64,000 nt of DNA from Spartobacteria bacterium LR76 (GTDB lineage Bacteria; Verrucomicrobiota; Verrucomicrobiia; Chthoniobacterales; Terrimicrobiaceae), in NCBI GenBank assembly GCA_003054655.1, contig QAYZ01000014.1, forward strand, positions 372,001 to 436,000, given 5' to 3'. This document shows, in pieces, positions 8,763 through 17,181 of the stretch. Every line of letters begins with the position of its first letter. Position 1 is the first letter of the stretch. The position numbers were made by a program, and so were the translations under genes. The notes under the pieces were generated by a model. The model searched no databases, was not told where the DNA came from, and saw only the letters and a program-made list of their open reading frames with translations.

Positions 8763-10169
8763 TTACCCGACCGTCGCCGGCTTTCGCTCCGCCGGGGGAC
8801 TGTAGGATTCGTCGCCGCCAAGCTTCTTCCAGTCACGGTAGAGGAGGATCATGAAAATAAGGCAGATAAACTGACATCCCGCCACCCACGCCGGATAGTA
8901 TCGATACTGGCTCAGCGGTGCTTCCATCCGGTTGTCGAGCCAGTCCAGCCAAGCACCCACCAGGATGCCTGCCAGCATCGTAACCGGGCCTGCTATGATG
9001 GCTCCCGCCGTGTTAAATTGGCCGAACCTGTCCTTGGGAAACAGCCGCATGGCCATCGGCATCTGTGCGGCCACGTAGAATGCCTGGACGCTGATGTGCA
9101 GTACAAACAAAACCATGTAGATCGCCCGAGACTGCTCCGGAGGCATGTCGAAGATTAGGAACACAAGCTGCAGCGGCACGACCACAATTAGACCCACCAG
9201 CCCGAGAAGAATCACACGGATTGGATGCCAGCGGTCCGCGAGAGCTGCGGCCGGATAAAGAACAAATGCGCTCACCACTCCGGCCACGCCCATCAGCTTT
9301 CCAAATTGATCGAGGCTCAACCCCACCGATTCTGCAAAGAAGACGCGGAAGGCGATCATGGCGAAACTGATTCCCCAAAAAATGCTCCCCAGGATGATCC
9401 ACCAGTAAAACCGGTGGGAGTAACACTCCACCGCATAGGTGCGCACGCTGGACCAGACGCGATGCAATCCCTGGCCCGGAAGTTCCTCTGGAGGGGGATA
9501 ATCTCCTTCCTTCACGTGCAAGCACATCGCGACAAAAAAGACGCCGTATAACAAAGCGCTGCCAATGAATATTTCCGGCATATGAGTTTCGCTCTTGCCG
9601 AAAAGGAAATATTGAAAGCCTGAAGTCGCCGCGATCGCCACAATCCGAAATAGAGCCATGAAGCGGGACAGAAGCTCAGTCGGCACGACATCATTGAACA
9701 AGTACAAATAGGTGCTGGTAATGAAGGTGTTGAGAAACTGAAAGGCGATCACGAGAAAAGCCAGAAGCCAGAGAGTGACCTGCGTTGGCGTCATATTGGA
9801 GAACAGCGTCGCCTGCAGCCATGCAGCGACCCAGTCGCTCGACCCGATGAGAACGAGCGTAAGGGTCACGAACGGGGTGGCTCCCAGCAGGTAGGGAATC
9901 CGTCTGCCCCAACGTGTGCGAGTGCGGTCGCTCGCCATGCTGATCACGGGATGCACCGTCATGCCGACGAATGCGGGCACCGTCGTCAGGGCCAGACCAA
10001 TGAGCCAGTTCGGGGCGTCGAGCGACTTCAGTTTCAGAGGGATAAAGCTTCCTGCGACGATCTCCATCAGGTTGAAAATGAAGTCGCCCCAAAGAAGCCA
10101 ACCGAACAAGGCAACCAGCCCAAGCTTGGTGTAGGTCAGCGTCCCGGCCCGGTAGGTTTTCTTAGACAT
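8763..10169 (-). CDS. MFS sugar transporter (GPH/SLC45-like)
   Basis: The 468-residue protein is very hydrophobic with about twelve membrane helices. The loop between helices 2 and 3 carries SDRTRTRWGRRIPYL, the signature seen in glycoside-pentoside-hexuronide symporters and SLC45-like sucrose/maltose carriers. It should sit in the inner membrane and import a sugar or small glycoside with a cation. It is upstream of, and on the same strand as, the GHL6-type glycosidase (109 bp gap), suggesting import followed by hydrolysis. The ATG at 10169 was chosen because the first helix (LGLVALFGWLLWGDFIFNLM) starts soon after. The substrate is not predictable from the sequence alone. Confidence 0.82.
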   Translation of the reverse strand: MSKKTYRAGTLTYTKLGLVALFGWLLWGDFIFNLMEIVAGSFIPLKLKSLDAPNWLIGLALTTVPAFVGMTVHPVISMASDRTRTRWGRRIPYLLGATPFVTLTLVLIGSSDWVAAWLQATLFSNMTPTQVTLWLLAFLVIAFQFLNTFITSTYLYLFNDVVPTELLSRFMALFRIVAIAATSGFQYFLFGKSETHMPEIFIGSALLYGVFFVAMCLHVKEGDYPPPEELPGQGLHRVWSSVRTYAVECYSHRFYWWIILGSIFWGISFAMIAFRVFFAESVGLSLDQFGKLMGVAGVVSAFVLYPAAALADRWHPIRVILLGLVGLIVVVPLQLVFLIFDMPPEQSRAIYMVLFVLHISVQAFYVAAQMPMAMRLFPKDRFGQFNTAGAIIAGPVTMLAGILVGAWLDWLDNRMEAPLSQYRYYPAWVAGCQFICLIFMILLYRDWKKLGGDESYSPPAERKPATVG

Positions 10170-10577
10170 TGTCTGAAGTTGAGATGCTCGTTAAGGTGCG
10201 CAATGAACGGGGAGATGGGGAGCCGAACGATGAGTTAACGGCTGACGGCAGCCCGATAATGATCGAAGTGGGCCGGGAATCTAGATGAAAACGGTTGCCG
10301 AGAGATCGCGGAGTCACTCGCCAAGCGCATCTGATCCAGGGATTTCCGGGTGCTTGCGGCATTAGCGGGCTCGATTCCGATCTCGTTGTCACATCCTGTC
10401 AGTTCTTTTGTCTTCCTGTACGATAGAGGGTGCGGATGGAGAACACGCAGCACGTGTCGCGCGAGCGAGGAACGCTATTACGTCTTGCGTTTGGTACATA
10501 AAGGACGACCGCTAGCAGACTTGGGCAGATAGCACATTCTGCTAGCGGTCGATACATCCCCAGCTTCCGAACGGACT
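10170..10577. other. Intergenic region between PEP-CTERM gene and MFS gene
   Basis: This 408-bp stretch has no convincing gene. The left part must hold the promoter of the MFS gene. The right part holds a long perfect inverted repeat (10506-10551) just after the PEP-CTERM stop codon. A GTTAAC hexamer near 10232 lacks the flanking bases of the 47-60 kb operator and is not counted as one. Confidence 0.6.
10506..10551 (-). terminator. 14-bp inverted repeat after the PEP-CTERM gene
   Basis: CGACCGCTAGCAGA (10506-10519) and its exact complement (10538-10551) flank an 18-base loop, starting 27 bp after the stop codon of the upstream minus-strand gene. On that strand the stem is followed by TCCTTTATG, only weakly T-rich. 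A transcript-end hairpin is most likely; a mobile-element end or protein-binding site is possible. Confidence 0.55.
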
Positions 10578-11402
10578 CTAGGCAGCGAGGGAAGCCCGGC
10601 GACGTTGAGCGCGCATTACCAGGACTCCCAAGCCAATCACTCCCAACACCAGGGCATTCGGCTCGGGAACCGAGACTGCGGAGAGGTTGTCTAGATAGCC
10701 GATCCCCGCAGCAGTTGTTCCCGTCCTGACCCAGGCGCTCGTCCATGAGCTCACATCAGCAACTGATCCGATGGATACGCTGGCCTGGGTCTGCGCTGCG
10801 TTAAAGAACGCCTGGGTGTAAGACACATCGCCAGCAGTCAGGTTTTTGTAAAACAAGGTCGCTGTACCCGTTGAGAGATTCCAGACACTCTGGATGCTAT
10901 ACCACGAATCATTCGTGAAGAGGATGTCGTTACCACTGGCGTTTTTGGCGTTGTAGGCCGTTCCGAACCCTCTTTCACGAAGGAACAGGGTGCCATTCCA
11001 AATGCCGAAGTGTGCGGCATCAGTGCTCGCCAATCCTATTCCAAAGAGCTCCACCGATCCTGATGTATCCTGATAGGCCTGAAAGGTAAGGGTAACCGTG
11101 TCGGAGGAAGTCAGGCTTCCCGCCGCAAAAAAGTTCTTCTTGGAGACAACTGCGCCCGACGCCACCGTTCCATTGGACAATCCGTATGTTCCTCCAGGGC
11201 CAGCGATCGGTGTGGTTGCCACTTGGGCGTTATTAGTGCTCGTCCAGCCGTCCTGGCCGTTTATCGATCCCGTCGTTAGGGAATTGAAATTATAATCAAC
11301 TAGGGTCGCCGCTTCTGCCGGAGTCGGAAGAAATGTCGCGGCCGTGATCAGTGGTATCGCGAGGAGAGATGCTATTTTTGTTTTTGCAAGGTAGGTTTTC
11401 AT
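10578..11402 (-). CDS. PEP-CTERM sorting domain protein
   Basis: The 274-residue protein has a signal peptide (MKTYLAKTKIASLLAIPLIT, cleavage near PAEAA), a strand-rich body of concanavalin/LamG-like character, and an end VPEPNALVLGVIGLGVLVM followed by RAQRRR: the PEP motif, helix and basic tail of exosortase substrates. It should be exported, processed by an exosortase (none in this window) and left at the surface or released. The ATG at 11402 gives a clean signal peptide; an upstream TTG at 11462 would add 20 unlikely residues. It follows the LamG-like gene after 117 bp on the same strand. Its leader contains CAACCTCCC eight bases before the ATG, shared with the PEP-CTERM gene at 45808-47550. 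Confidence 0.85.
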   Translation of the reverse strand: MKTYLAKTKIASLLAIPLITAATFLPTPAEAATLVDYNFNSLTTGSINGQDGWTSTNNAQVATTPIAGPGGTYGLSNGTVASGAVVSKKNFFAAGSLTSSDTVTLTFQAYQDTSGSVELFGIGLASTDAAHFGIWNGTLFLRERGFGTAYNAKNASGNDILFTNDSWYSIQSVWNLSTGTATLFYKNLTAGDVSYTQAFFNAAQTQASVSIGSVADVSSWTSAWVRTGTTAAGIGYLDNLSAVSVPEPNALVLGVIGLGVLVMRAQRRRASLAA

Positions 11403-11410
11403 TGTTTGTG

Positions 11411-11419
11411 GGGAGGTTG
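11411..11419 (-). promoter_or_regulatory. CAACCTCCC leader motif
   Basis: On the coding strand CAACCTCCC ends eight bases before the ATG at 11402. The same nine bases lie nine bases before the ATG at 47550. This is roughly the complement of a Shine-Dalgarno sequence, so it is not a normal ribosome-binding site; function unknown. Confidence 0.3.
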
Positions 11420-11519
11420 AGTGAGCTGATTTATGTTTGATGGTTATCGGCCGGACTGACAATTATTGCCTCTTTTTCGTCTGAGACATTGATTTTAAGA
11501 AAACGACATCGTCGCTGGA

Positions 11520-12305
11520 TTACTTTGCAAGTTTGTCGACCTCATCTTGGACATCTGTTCCAGAGAGGCATTGGTTCCATACCAGCACGCGACCGATGAT
11601 CATCTGGACCTCCGGCATGCAACCCACCAGGAAGGGCGTCGTAGCCTTGTACAAAACGGGCGGAACGTACTTTGATTTTTCGCTGGCCAGTAACTCTCCA
11701 TCGTCATTGTAGAGTTGCACCTTAAGCAACTGACCTGGTTCGTACTGCCCTACAATGACGACCCAAGTTTCGCCAGGAAGCTCAGTAAGCTCCACTCCCG
11801 CCAGCGATTTTTCTGACAGGTTGCCAAATTGACTCACTCCAAAGCTCAATCCGGCTCCGTTTGCGGAGAAGCTGAGGCCGATAACTCGCCCGTCCTGACC
11901 TACGTCCCAGCGGCCGACGAAGAAAAACGGCCTCGCTGGGTAGGGATTTAATGTCCCGAATTTGCACCGGATCATGAAGGTAAATGCACCGGTTCCAAAC
12001 AGTGGATCTCCATCGGCGTATTCGATCCGCACAGCCTCAAGCGAAGGAAGAAGCATCTCCTTGTCTCCCTGCATGGGCTCGATTCCATTGAACTGCAGTT
12101 GGCGCTGGTGCGAGCTCTTGTCCTCGATGGTTCCTGCAGACACGGTAAGGTCGAGAATGGGGGGCTCGGCGCGGACGGTGGCCGCAAAGAGTAGAGCTAC
12201 AGCAAAAGTTGACGAAAATAGCCGACATGCATTCCTCCGGACCTTGAAGATTTGTGACGATGCCAGCCTTCCTTTCCCATTTTGAATCAATGTTCCAACT
12301 TTCAT
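11520..12305 (-). CDS. Secreted LamG/concanavalin-like domain protein
   Basis: The 261-residue product has an N-terminal signal segment (RRNACRLFSSTFAVALLFAA, cleavage near VRAEPP) and then one jelly-roll-like domain of the LamG type. Typical strands are visible: FGTGAFTFMIRCKFG, LPGETWVVIVGQYEPGQLLK and a closing IGRVLVWNQCLSGTDVQDEV. Such domains bind carbohydrates or surface partners; no catalytic motif is apparent. The ATG at 12305 lies two bases after the stop codon of the GH42-like gene, so translational coupling is likely. An open extension upstream to 12650 lies inside the GH42-like gene and is not used. It probably assists the enzyme encoded just before it. Confidence 0.7.
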   Translation of the reverse strand: MKVGTLIQNGKGRLASSQIFKVRRNACRLFSSTFAVALLFAATVRAEPPILDLTVSAGTIEDKSSHQRQLQFNGIEPMQGDKEMLLPSLEAVRIEYADGDPLFGTGAFTFMIRCKFGTLNPYPARPFFFVGRWDVGQDGRVIGLSFSANGAGLSFGVSQFGNLSEKSLAGVELTELPGETWVVIVGQYEPGQLLKVQLYNDDGELLASEKSKYVPPVLYKATTPFLVGCMPEVQMIIGRVLVWNQCLSGTDVQDEVDKLAK

Positions 12306-12307
12306 GA

Positions 12308-14701
12308 TTATTCCTCGATTTTGAACCAGTAGGTATTTCCGGATTGGAGGTTGAGTTTGTGCTCGGTTCCGAGCGGTGATGTGAGGTTGAAGGGAGGCAC
12401 AGCCTGGAGCGATGCCGGCCTGTTTAGGTGAAGCGCAATAGGGCCGGTTTTCGACGGATGAATGCTTAGCCAATTCGGACCCGCAGCCACGGCATTGCCT
12501 ACAGGCGCGATCTGCCAGGATGAGGTATACGCGGCGATGGCTGCGATCATATCCCGGGACAATGTATATCCCCCGACAAAGATCGAGGTTGATGGACCTG
12601 ACTGCCGAACGGCGATAGCGACCTTCGAGGTATTCGGATACGTCAGGCATGTTTGGGCGGCCGGATCGATAACTTGCAACCCGATTGCGTTCACTGGAGC
12701 TAGCGGCTGCCGGGAAAGGATTCCTTTGTCTACGACGAAGGGCCGCGCGATGGAACCTCCGGATGGAGTGACATTGGGGATGTCGCTTTCAATGGGGGCA
12801 ACCTCAAGTCCGCAAGTCTTGGAAATGCGAGCAAGGTCAGTATCTCGCTGGACATAGCCGGTTCCCTGTAGCCACACTAGAGCGGCTCCCACTTGCTTTA
12901 TGGACTCCACCTGTTCGACGAACTTCTGATCAAAATCGAGAATATTGCAAAACAGGTAGACCTTGGCGGGCGGGACGAGGCCTTCCCGGAAGTCATCAGC
13001 ATAGTAAACGCGATACGGCACGCCGGAGCTGTTCAGTTCCAGTTGTTGCCCGGCAGTCCAATCATAGGGTCTTCCCGCCAGGGCCTGCTTTAGATAGGAA
13101 ATTGAGCGCTCGTCGTAGATCACGGCGACATCTCCGATTGGCTTGTTCACGGGCGCAAAGGAGAACCCGGAGAGAATCTCCCTGATGTTCTTGGCTTCCT
13201 CCCAAATGGTCGGATCTTCCAGCATCAGATCGCCGTAGATCGGATGAAACATCCCTCCGGCGCTATTTTGCCAGAGCAGAGCGAGTTCGCGGCGCCACAT
13301 GGCGCCCAACTCACCGGCATTCCGCGCATAACCCCGTGAATTGCTGGAAATGGTGATCGTTCCGAACCGGCCTTCAGTGTTGGGGATCATCCACGTCTGG
13401 TGGTCCATGTCTGCGAGGAGCAGCTTGCCGTGCAACGGATAGGAAGCGGAAATTGCAGCCATACCCCCGGGAGCTCCTAGGCCGCGTCGATCGGCGCCGT
13501 AGTTTGGCTGCGCAAAGTAGAGATCGATGTTTTTGCTTCGAAGGAGCAGTCCATTTGCAGTCATACCGATTCGTGCCCCGCCGTCTCCCGCGCACACTCC
13601 GATCAGCTTATCCGGCCCGGCAGCATCACGTGCGATTTTGGCAAAGTACTCCACGAACTCCGCCCGTCCTTCGGCATTGAACCTCCGCCAGTCAATGTTT
13701 CGCTGCTCGGTTTTCATGTTGAAGAATTCCTCGTTCCCCGAGAGATCCTTGACCCCGGGCGGGACGGCTTCGTCAAAGCTCGCCAGTTGGCGATTCCATG
13801 CTGCCGACAGGTTCTCCGTTGTGCCGTATTTGGCTTTGAGCCATTCTTTCCAGGCCGCCACCGCCGGTTTGCTGTAGTCTCCCAGTAGCGACGGATCCTT
13901 GACTCCTTGGAAGTTGGGCGGCTCCCAGGCATAAAGCTGCCAGTCCTGACCACCTCCAAGCACGTAGCCCACCACGCGCTTGCCTTCCAGTGACGTCTCA
14001 ACCGTATGAATCAGCTCCCGGAGCGCCTCCCCCGTTTCGTCGCGAAAGACCTTCGAGTACCCTGACCAGGCATAGCGTTCATGCTTCTTGGCCGGATCTT
14101 TCGTTCCAATGCGCTCGAAATGCGCAGCGGCGACTCGCTTTTCGCCGCTCTCGGTAAGGTGCAACTCGTCGGGATGCTCGTCATCCCATCCGGAATACAC
14201 ATCGATCAACGGCCACAAAATGATCTTGGCATTGGGATACGTCAGCAATACCCGGGAGAGCGCATTTTCGACATCCTCGCGGATATACCGCCCCGGACCA
14301 TCCCAGAAAGACCTCTGCTGATGTCCGTTGCGGTAGGAGCCGTAACCAAACTCAATCGGCAGCCAGACTACGTCGTAACCTGCATGCTTCCAGATTTTGA
14401 CACGCAGAATATGTGGGGGAACCCAAGCCTTGAGTCCACCTACAAGCGGAGGCTTCGACTTTCCATTCAGGAGCAACTCCAACTCCCCTGCGTCGTTTAG
14501 CCGGACCTCTCCAGTTGACGGTCGCGACTGCCTGAGGATTTCATCCAAATTGGCTCGTTCCAATCGCTGCTCTTTTGTTAACAGCGGTGCGACCTCCGGT
14601 TCCGGCCTGTTAGGTTGATTCGTTTGTTGCCCAAAAAGCGGAATCATAAAGGACAGGTGAACGGTAGCAGCGATGGCGGGCAGGGAGATGGGGCGGCGCA
14701 T
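12308..14701 (-). CDS. Secreted GH42-like (beta-galactosidase-like) protein
   Basis: The 797-residue protein starts with a signal peptide (LPAIAATVHLSFMIPLFGQQ) and contains a long TIM-barrel region of the GH42/clan GH-A type. Visible blocks include AGYDVVWLPIEFGYGSYRNG, RVVGYVLGGGQDWQLYAWEP, WLKAKYGTTENLSAAWN and LLLADMDHQTW. The region from about 520 (GDVAVIYDERS) to 640 resembles the Rossmann-like trimerisation domain of GH42 enzymes. It should act in the periplasm or outside the cell on a galactose-, arabinose- or related polymer; specificity is unknown and I cannot place the two catalytic Glu residues with certainty. It heads a transcript with the LamG-like gene. The 219-bp upstream region is bounded by a terminator at 14921-14949. 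Confidence 0.65.
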   Translation of the reverse strand: MRRPISLPAIAATVHLSFMIPLFGQQTNQPNRPEPEVAPLLTKEQRLERANLDEILRQSRPSTGEVRLNDAGELELLLNGKSKPPLVGGLKAWVPPHILRVKIWKHAGYDVVWLPIEFGYGSYRNGHQQRSFWDGPGRYIREDVENALSRVLLTYPNAKIILWPLIDVYSGWDDEHPDELHLTESGEKRVAAAHFERIGTKDPAKKHERYAWSGYSKVFRDETGEALRELIHTVETSLEGKRVVGYVLGGGQDWQLYAWEPPNFQGVKDPSLLGDYSKPAVAAWKEWLKAKYGTTENLSAAWNRQLASFDEAVPPGVKDLSGNEEFFNMKTEQRNIDWRRFNAEGRAEFVEYFAKIARDAAGPDKLIGVCAGDGGARIGMTANGLLLRSKNIDLYFAQPNYGADRRGLGAPGGMAAISASYPLHGKLLLADMDHQTWMIPNTEGRFGTITISSNSRGYARNAGELGAMWRRELALLWQNSAGGMFHPIYGDLMLEDPTIWEEAKNIREILSGFSFAPVNKPIGDVAVIYDERSISYLKQALAGRPYDWTAGQQLELNSSGVPYRVYYADDFREGLVPPAKVYLFCNILDFDQKFVEQVESIKQVGAALVWLQGTGYVQRDTDLARISKTCGLEVAPIESDIPNVTPSGGSIARPFVVDKGILSRQPLAPVNAIGLQVIDPAAQTCLTYPNTSKVAIAVRQSGPSTSIFVGGYTLSRDMIAAIAAYTSSWQIAPVGNAVAAGPNWLSIHPSKTGPIALHLNRPASLQAVPPFNLTSPLGTEHKLNLQSGNTYWFKIEE

Positions 14702-14920
14702 GGGAAATGAGAGAAGGGGAGAAACCGTGAAAAGTGGGATCCCCTTCCGTTTAGGCTCATTCTTCCGCTTTCACAACGGAAACCGCTCTACTTTAAGTGT
14801 CATGAGTTGTGAAAAATTGACATTGAAAGATGCCCTTTCGGTGCGGAAGCGACGGAAAAAATTACCCGCGGTTCATGAAAAGATTGAAGAGAGAAGACTC
14901 TCGATTGTCGTTTTCAAATG

Positions 14921-14949
14921 AAAAAGGACTCCCTGCCGGACGCAGGGAG
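14921..14949 (-). terminator. Rho-independent terminator of the GH172 gene
   Basis: On the minus strand the stem CTCCCTGC / GCAGGGAG (14949-14942 and 14936-14929, five-base loop) is followed by TCCTTTTT. It lies 35 bp after the stop codon of the GH172 gene and separates it from the GH42-like transcript. Confidence 0.8.
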
Positions 14950-14983
14950 CCCTCGAATCACTTCGATCAAATGTCAGGACGGG

Positions 14984-16129
14984 TCAGCAGACCTCAAGGT
15001 AATCGCGATCGGGAAGGGGGGGGAACGGTTTTGAGATGGTCGTCTGATACCAATAGGCAACCGAGGCGATATCGTCCTGCAAGGCGAGATAGCGACCATG
15101 TCCCCGCCATCCCAGTGCTTGAATCGTGACTTTGAGATCCTTCTCAAAGCGAATCGGATCCACGATATGCCAGCGATACATGCCAAACCGCTGCTGCGAG
15201 TTGTAGACGCCATCCGGTCGGATCACCTGCGGCAGCCCCGCGTAGGGCGTCGTGTATTCCTGATATTGTTTGGTGTCCTGATTTTCAAAATTATACGACC
15301 CGCAGAAATAATCCTCCGTGCCGGTCCCGCAAATTGTGGGAAATTCATCGTCCCCATCCATGAAGAACTTGATCTCACCCTCGCCCCACCAACCGTTGTT
15401 GTTGACTCCCCACGCCATGTAGGTGCCCACGTACTGACCTTTGCCCTCAATACCATCGACGATCGTGTAGACTTCCTTGTAAGGAATGGGATTTACCCTG
15501 CGGAATTGCGCGTGAAAATATCCGGCGTCCTCCGGTACCTCCTCAAGCGAGTAGTTGATCTGGTAGAACAAGGTCATGTTCTCGAAACCAATATTTTCGA
15601 AGGTGATGCGACATTTCCGTTTGAAGGGCATCGGCCAGTAACAGTTGAAGGCGCTGCCGGGATTCACGCACACGGCTAGCGACGAAATCTGCGCAAACTT
15701 GTTCCAGCCACAGGCGAAAAAGTCTCCGACTGGACATTCGACGGACGGCGTCTCGCTACCGTCCCAATAGATGCGAATGATCGAGTGGCGCCAATGACCG
15801 GTGGGCGTCATCCAGATTTGCTGGATCACGCCGGGACCATCGACGTCCATCAGCGTCGTGGTCTCCCCCGCTTTGACGCAAATAAGGGGACGAACTTTCC
15901 ACCCTCTGCCGAGATCGCGGGAACAACTATGGGGAGCCCAGCTCTGGCCGATGCGTTCGACTTCGGGCTGAGGGGTTTCGGAAAAGTCAGCCATGCCTCC
16001 TTTACCTTTTTCACCATAGACATTCTCTGGCGAAATCGAGCGGGTTTGAGCTTTGGCGACAAGCGGGAGACTGGAGAGGGAAAGACCGAAGGAATTCATA
16101 AGAAAGGATGAACGAAAAGCAGGTTGCAT
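14984..16129 (-). CDS. GH172 (DUF2961) glycoside hydrolase
   Basis: The 381-residue protein has the two most conserved blocks of DUF2961/GH172: WWGEGEIKFFMDGD (about 247-260) and CGTGTEDYF (about 267-275). Known members act on fructofuranose or arabinofuranose linkages, and Glu residues of these blocks are the catalytic pair in studied enzymes. An N-terminal hydrophobic segment (LMNSFGLSLSSLPLVAKAQ) suggests export. I chose the ATG at 16129; a GTG at 16147 and an ATG at 16099 are alternatives. It is divergent from an AraC-type regulator with only about 59 bp between the starts, so local control by that regulator is likely. A strong terminator closes the gene. Confidence 0.88.
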   Translation of the reverse strand: MQPAFRSSFLMNSFGLSLSSLPLVAKAQTRSISPENVYGEKGKGGMADFSETPQPEVERIGQSWAPHSCSRDLGRGWKVRPLICVKAGETTTLMDVDGPGVIQQIWMTPTGHWRHSIIRIYWDGSETPSVECPVGDFFACGWNKFAQISSLAVCVNPGSAFNCYWPMPFKRKCRITFENIGFENMTLFYQINYSLEEVPEDAGYFHAQFRRVNPIPYKEVYTIVDGIEGKGQYVGTYMAWGVNNNGWWGEGEIKFFMDGDDEFPTICGTGTEDYFCGSYNFENQDTKQYQEYTTPYAGLPQVIRPDGVYNSQQRFGMYRWHIVDPIRFEKDLKVTIQALGWRGHGRYLALQDDIASVAYWYQTTISKPFPPLPDRDYLEVC

Positions 16130-16188
16130 CGTTCGTTCGCGATTCACAATGGACTTTCCGAGGGAACATTTGTACTATCTTAGGATTC

Positions 16189-16986
16189 ATGTCGGCAGTG
16201 GTTCGTTTTTTCGCCCGATCGCCGCTCTTGGGAACGCGGTTTCGTCCGCGCGCTTACGGCCTTCGTGAAGCCATGATGACAGGGTTCGTCAACCGACCGT
16301 GCGGCACGGGCGACTATTTGATTATGTATTTCCACAACCCTGTCCGCGCCGGATGTTCGACCGCAGCGAAATGGGTCGGTCCTCAGACGCTGTATATCTG
16401 GGCGCCGGACGATCATCAGTTCTACGGAAACGAGCGGCGACGGTACGTTCATTCATGGCTGCATTGCGACGGGTCGGCGGTCAAACGCTGGCTCGGTCCT
16501 TTTCTAAGAAAACCGCTGATTCTGAATTCGCCTCAGTCGTTTTTGTCTTTCCTTTCGGCGCTGCACGAGGAACTCGCGGCGCATCAAGCTCCCGACGAGA
16601 TCATCGCGGAGAATCTATTCGAAAACTGGGTTCGTGACCTTGAGCGCGAACTGGCAGGCATCCTGCGACCGCCGGCGCGGCTGGCTGTAGTGAGGGAGTT
16701 TATGGATACCCACTATGACAAGCCTTTGGCACTGGAGGAACTCGCGCACATGGCGAACTGGTCTGCAGCCCATTTTTCCGAGGAGTTTCGCCGGCATTTC
16801 GGGGTTGCTCCTATTGCCTACCTCATTCGCCAGCGCATGAATCATGCGCACTACCTGCTCCGAGATGTAACACTCACCGTGGCGGAGGTCGCGCTGAGAG
16901 TGGGCTATGAGGATCTTTATCATTTTTCCAAGCTTTTCAAGCGACACTGTGGCATCTCACCAGGCGCTGTCCGGGCAAAGGGATAG
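16189..16986 (+). CDS. AraC-family transcriptional regulator 1
   Basis: The 265-residue protein has an N-terminal sensing region (YLIMYFHNP, then a cupin-like stretch TLYIWAPDDHQFYG) and a C-terminal double helix-turn-helix of about 100 residues: LALEELAHMANWSAAHFSEE and TVAEVALRVGYEDLYHFSKL, ending in FKRHCGISPGAVR, the AraC/XylS signature. The reading frame is open further upstream, but the ATG at 16189 is preferred because upstream starts would overlap the 5' end of the divergent GH172 gene. It probably binds in the 59-bp intergenic space and responds to a sugar released from the GH172 substrate; the ligand is not predictable. Confidence 0.85.
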   Translation: MSAVVRFFARSPLLGTRFRPRAYGLREAMMTGFVNRPCGTGDYLIMYFHNPVRAGCSTAAKWVGPQTLYIWAPDDHQFYGNERRRYVHSWLHCDGSAVKRWLGPFLRKPLILNSPQSFLSFLSALHEELAAHQAPDEIIAENLFENWVRDLERELAGILRPPARLAVVREFMDTHYDKPLALEELAHMANWSAAHFSEEFRRHFGVAPIAYLIRQRMNHAHYLLRDVTLTVAEVALRVGYEDLYHFSKLFKRHCGISPGAVRAKG

Positions 16987-17181
16987 TTGCCGCGCGAGGA
17001 CGATGTGGGTCGGTTGCCTCTCCCGGAGTCCATCGTACTAATACGCTTCATCTTGCTGCGGGACGCTTTGTGTCTGGAGATTGGTGGTCGTATGGTTCTG
17101 GTACAATTCTCCGCTCTCATTGACAGCGCGGTTCTCTCATGTCATTTATTCTGAACCCCCCGCCGTTTCCTAAAAGCTGTT

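Noticed and set aside
10225-10245. GTTAAC hexamer upstream of the MFS gene as a sixth operator
   Set aside because: It lacks the CTGG half and the AAGCA tail shared by the five accepted sites.
10360-10400. tRNA-like GGGCTCGATTCCGA sequence
   Set aside because: No acceptor or anticodon stem can be formed around it.
11403-11462. Longer N-terminus of the PEP-CTERM protein from a TTG at 11462
   Set aside because: The added residues precede a complete signal peptide that starts with an ATG at 11402.
12306-12650. 114-residue N-terminal extension of the LamG-like protein
   Set aside because: It lies wholly inside the GH42-like gene; the ATG at 12305 directly follows that gene's stop and begins a signal peptide.
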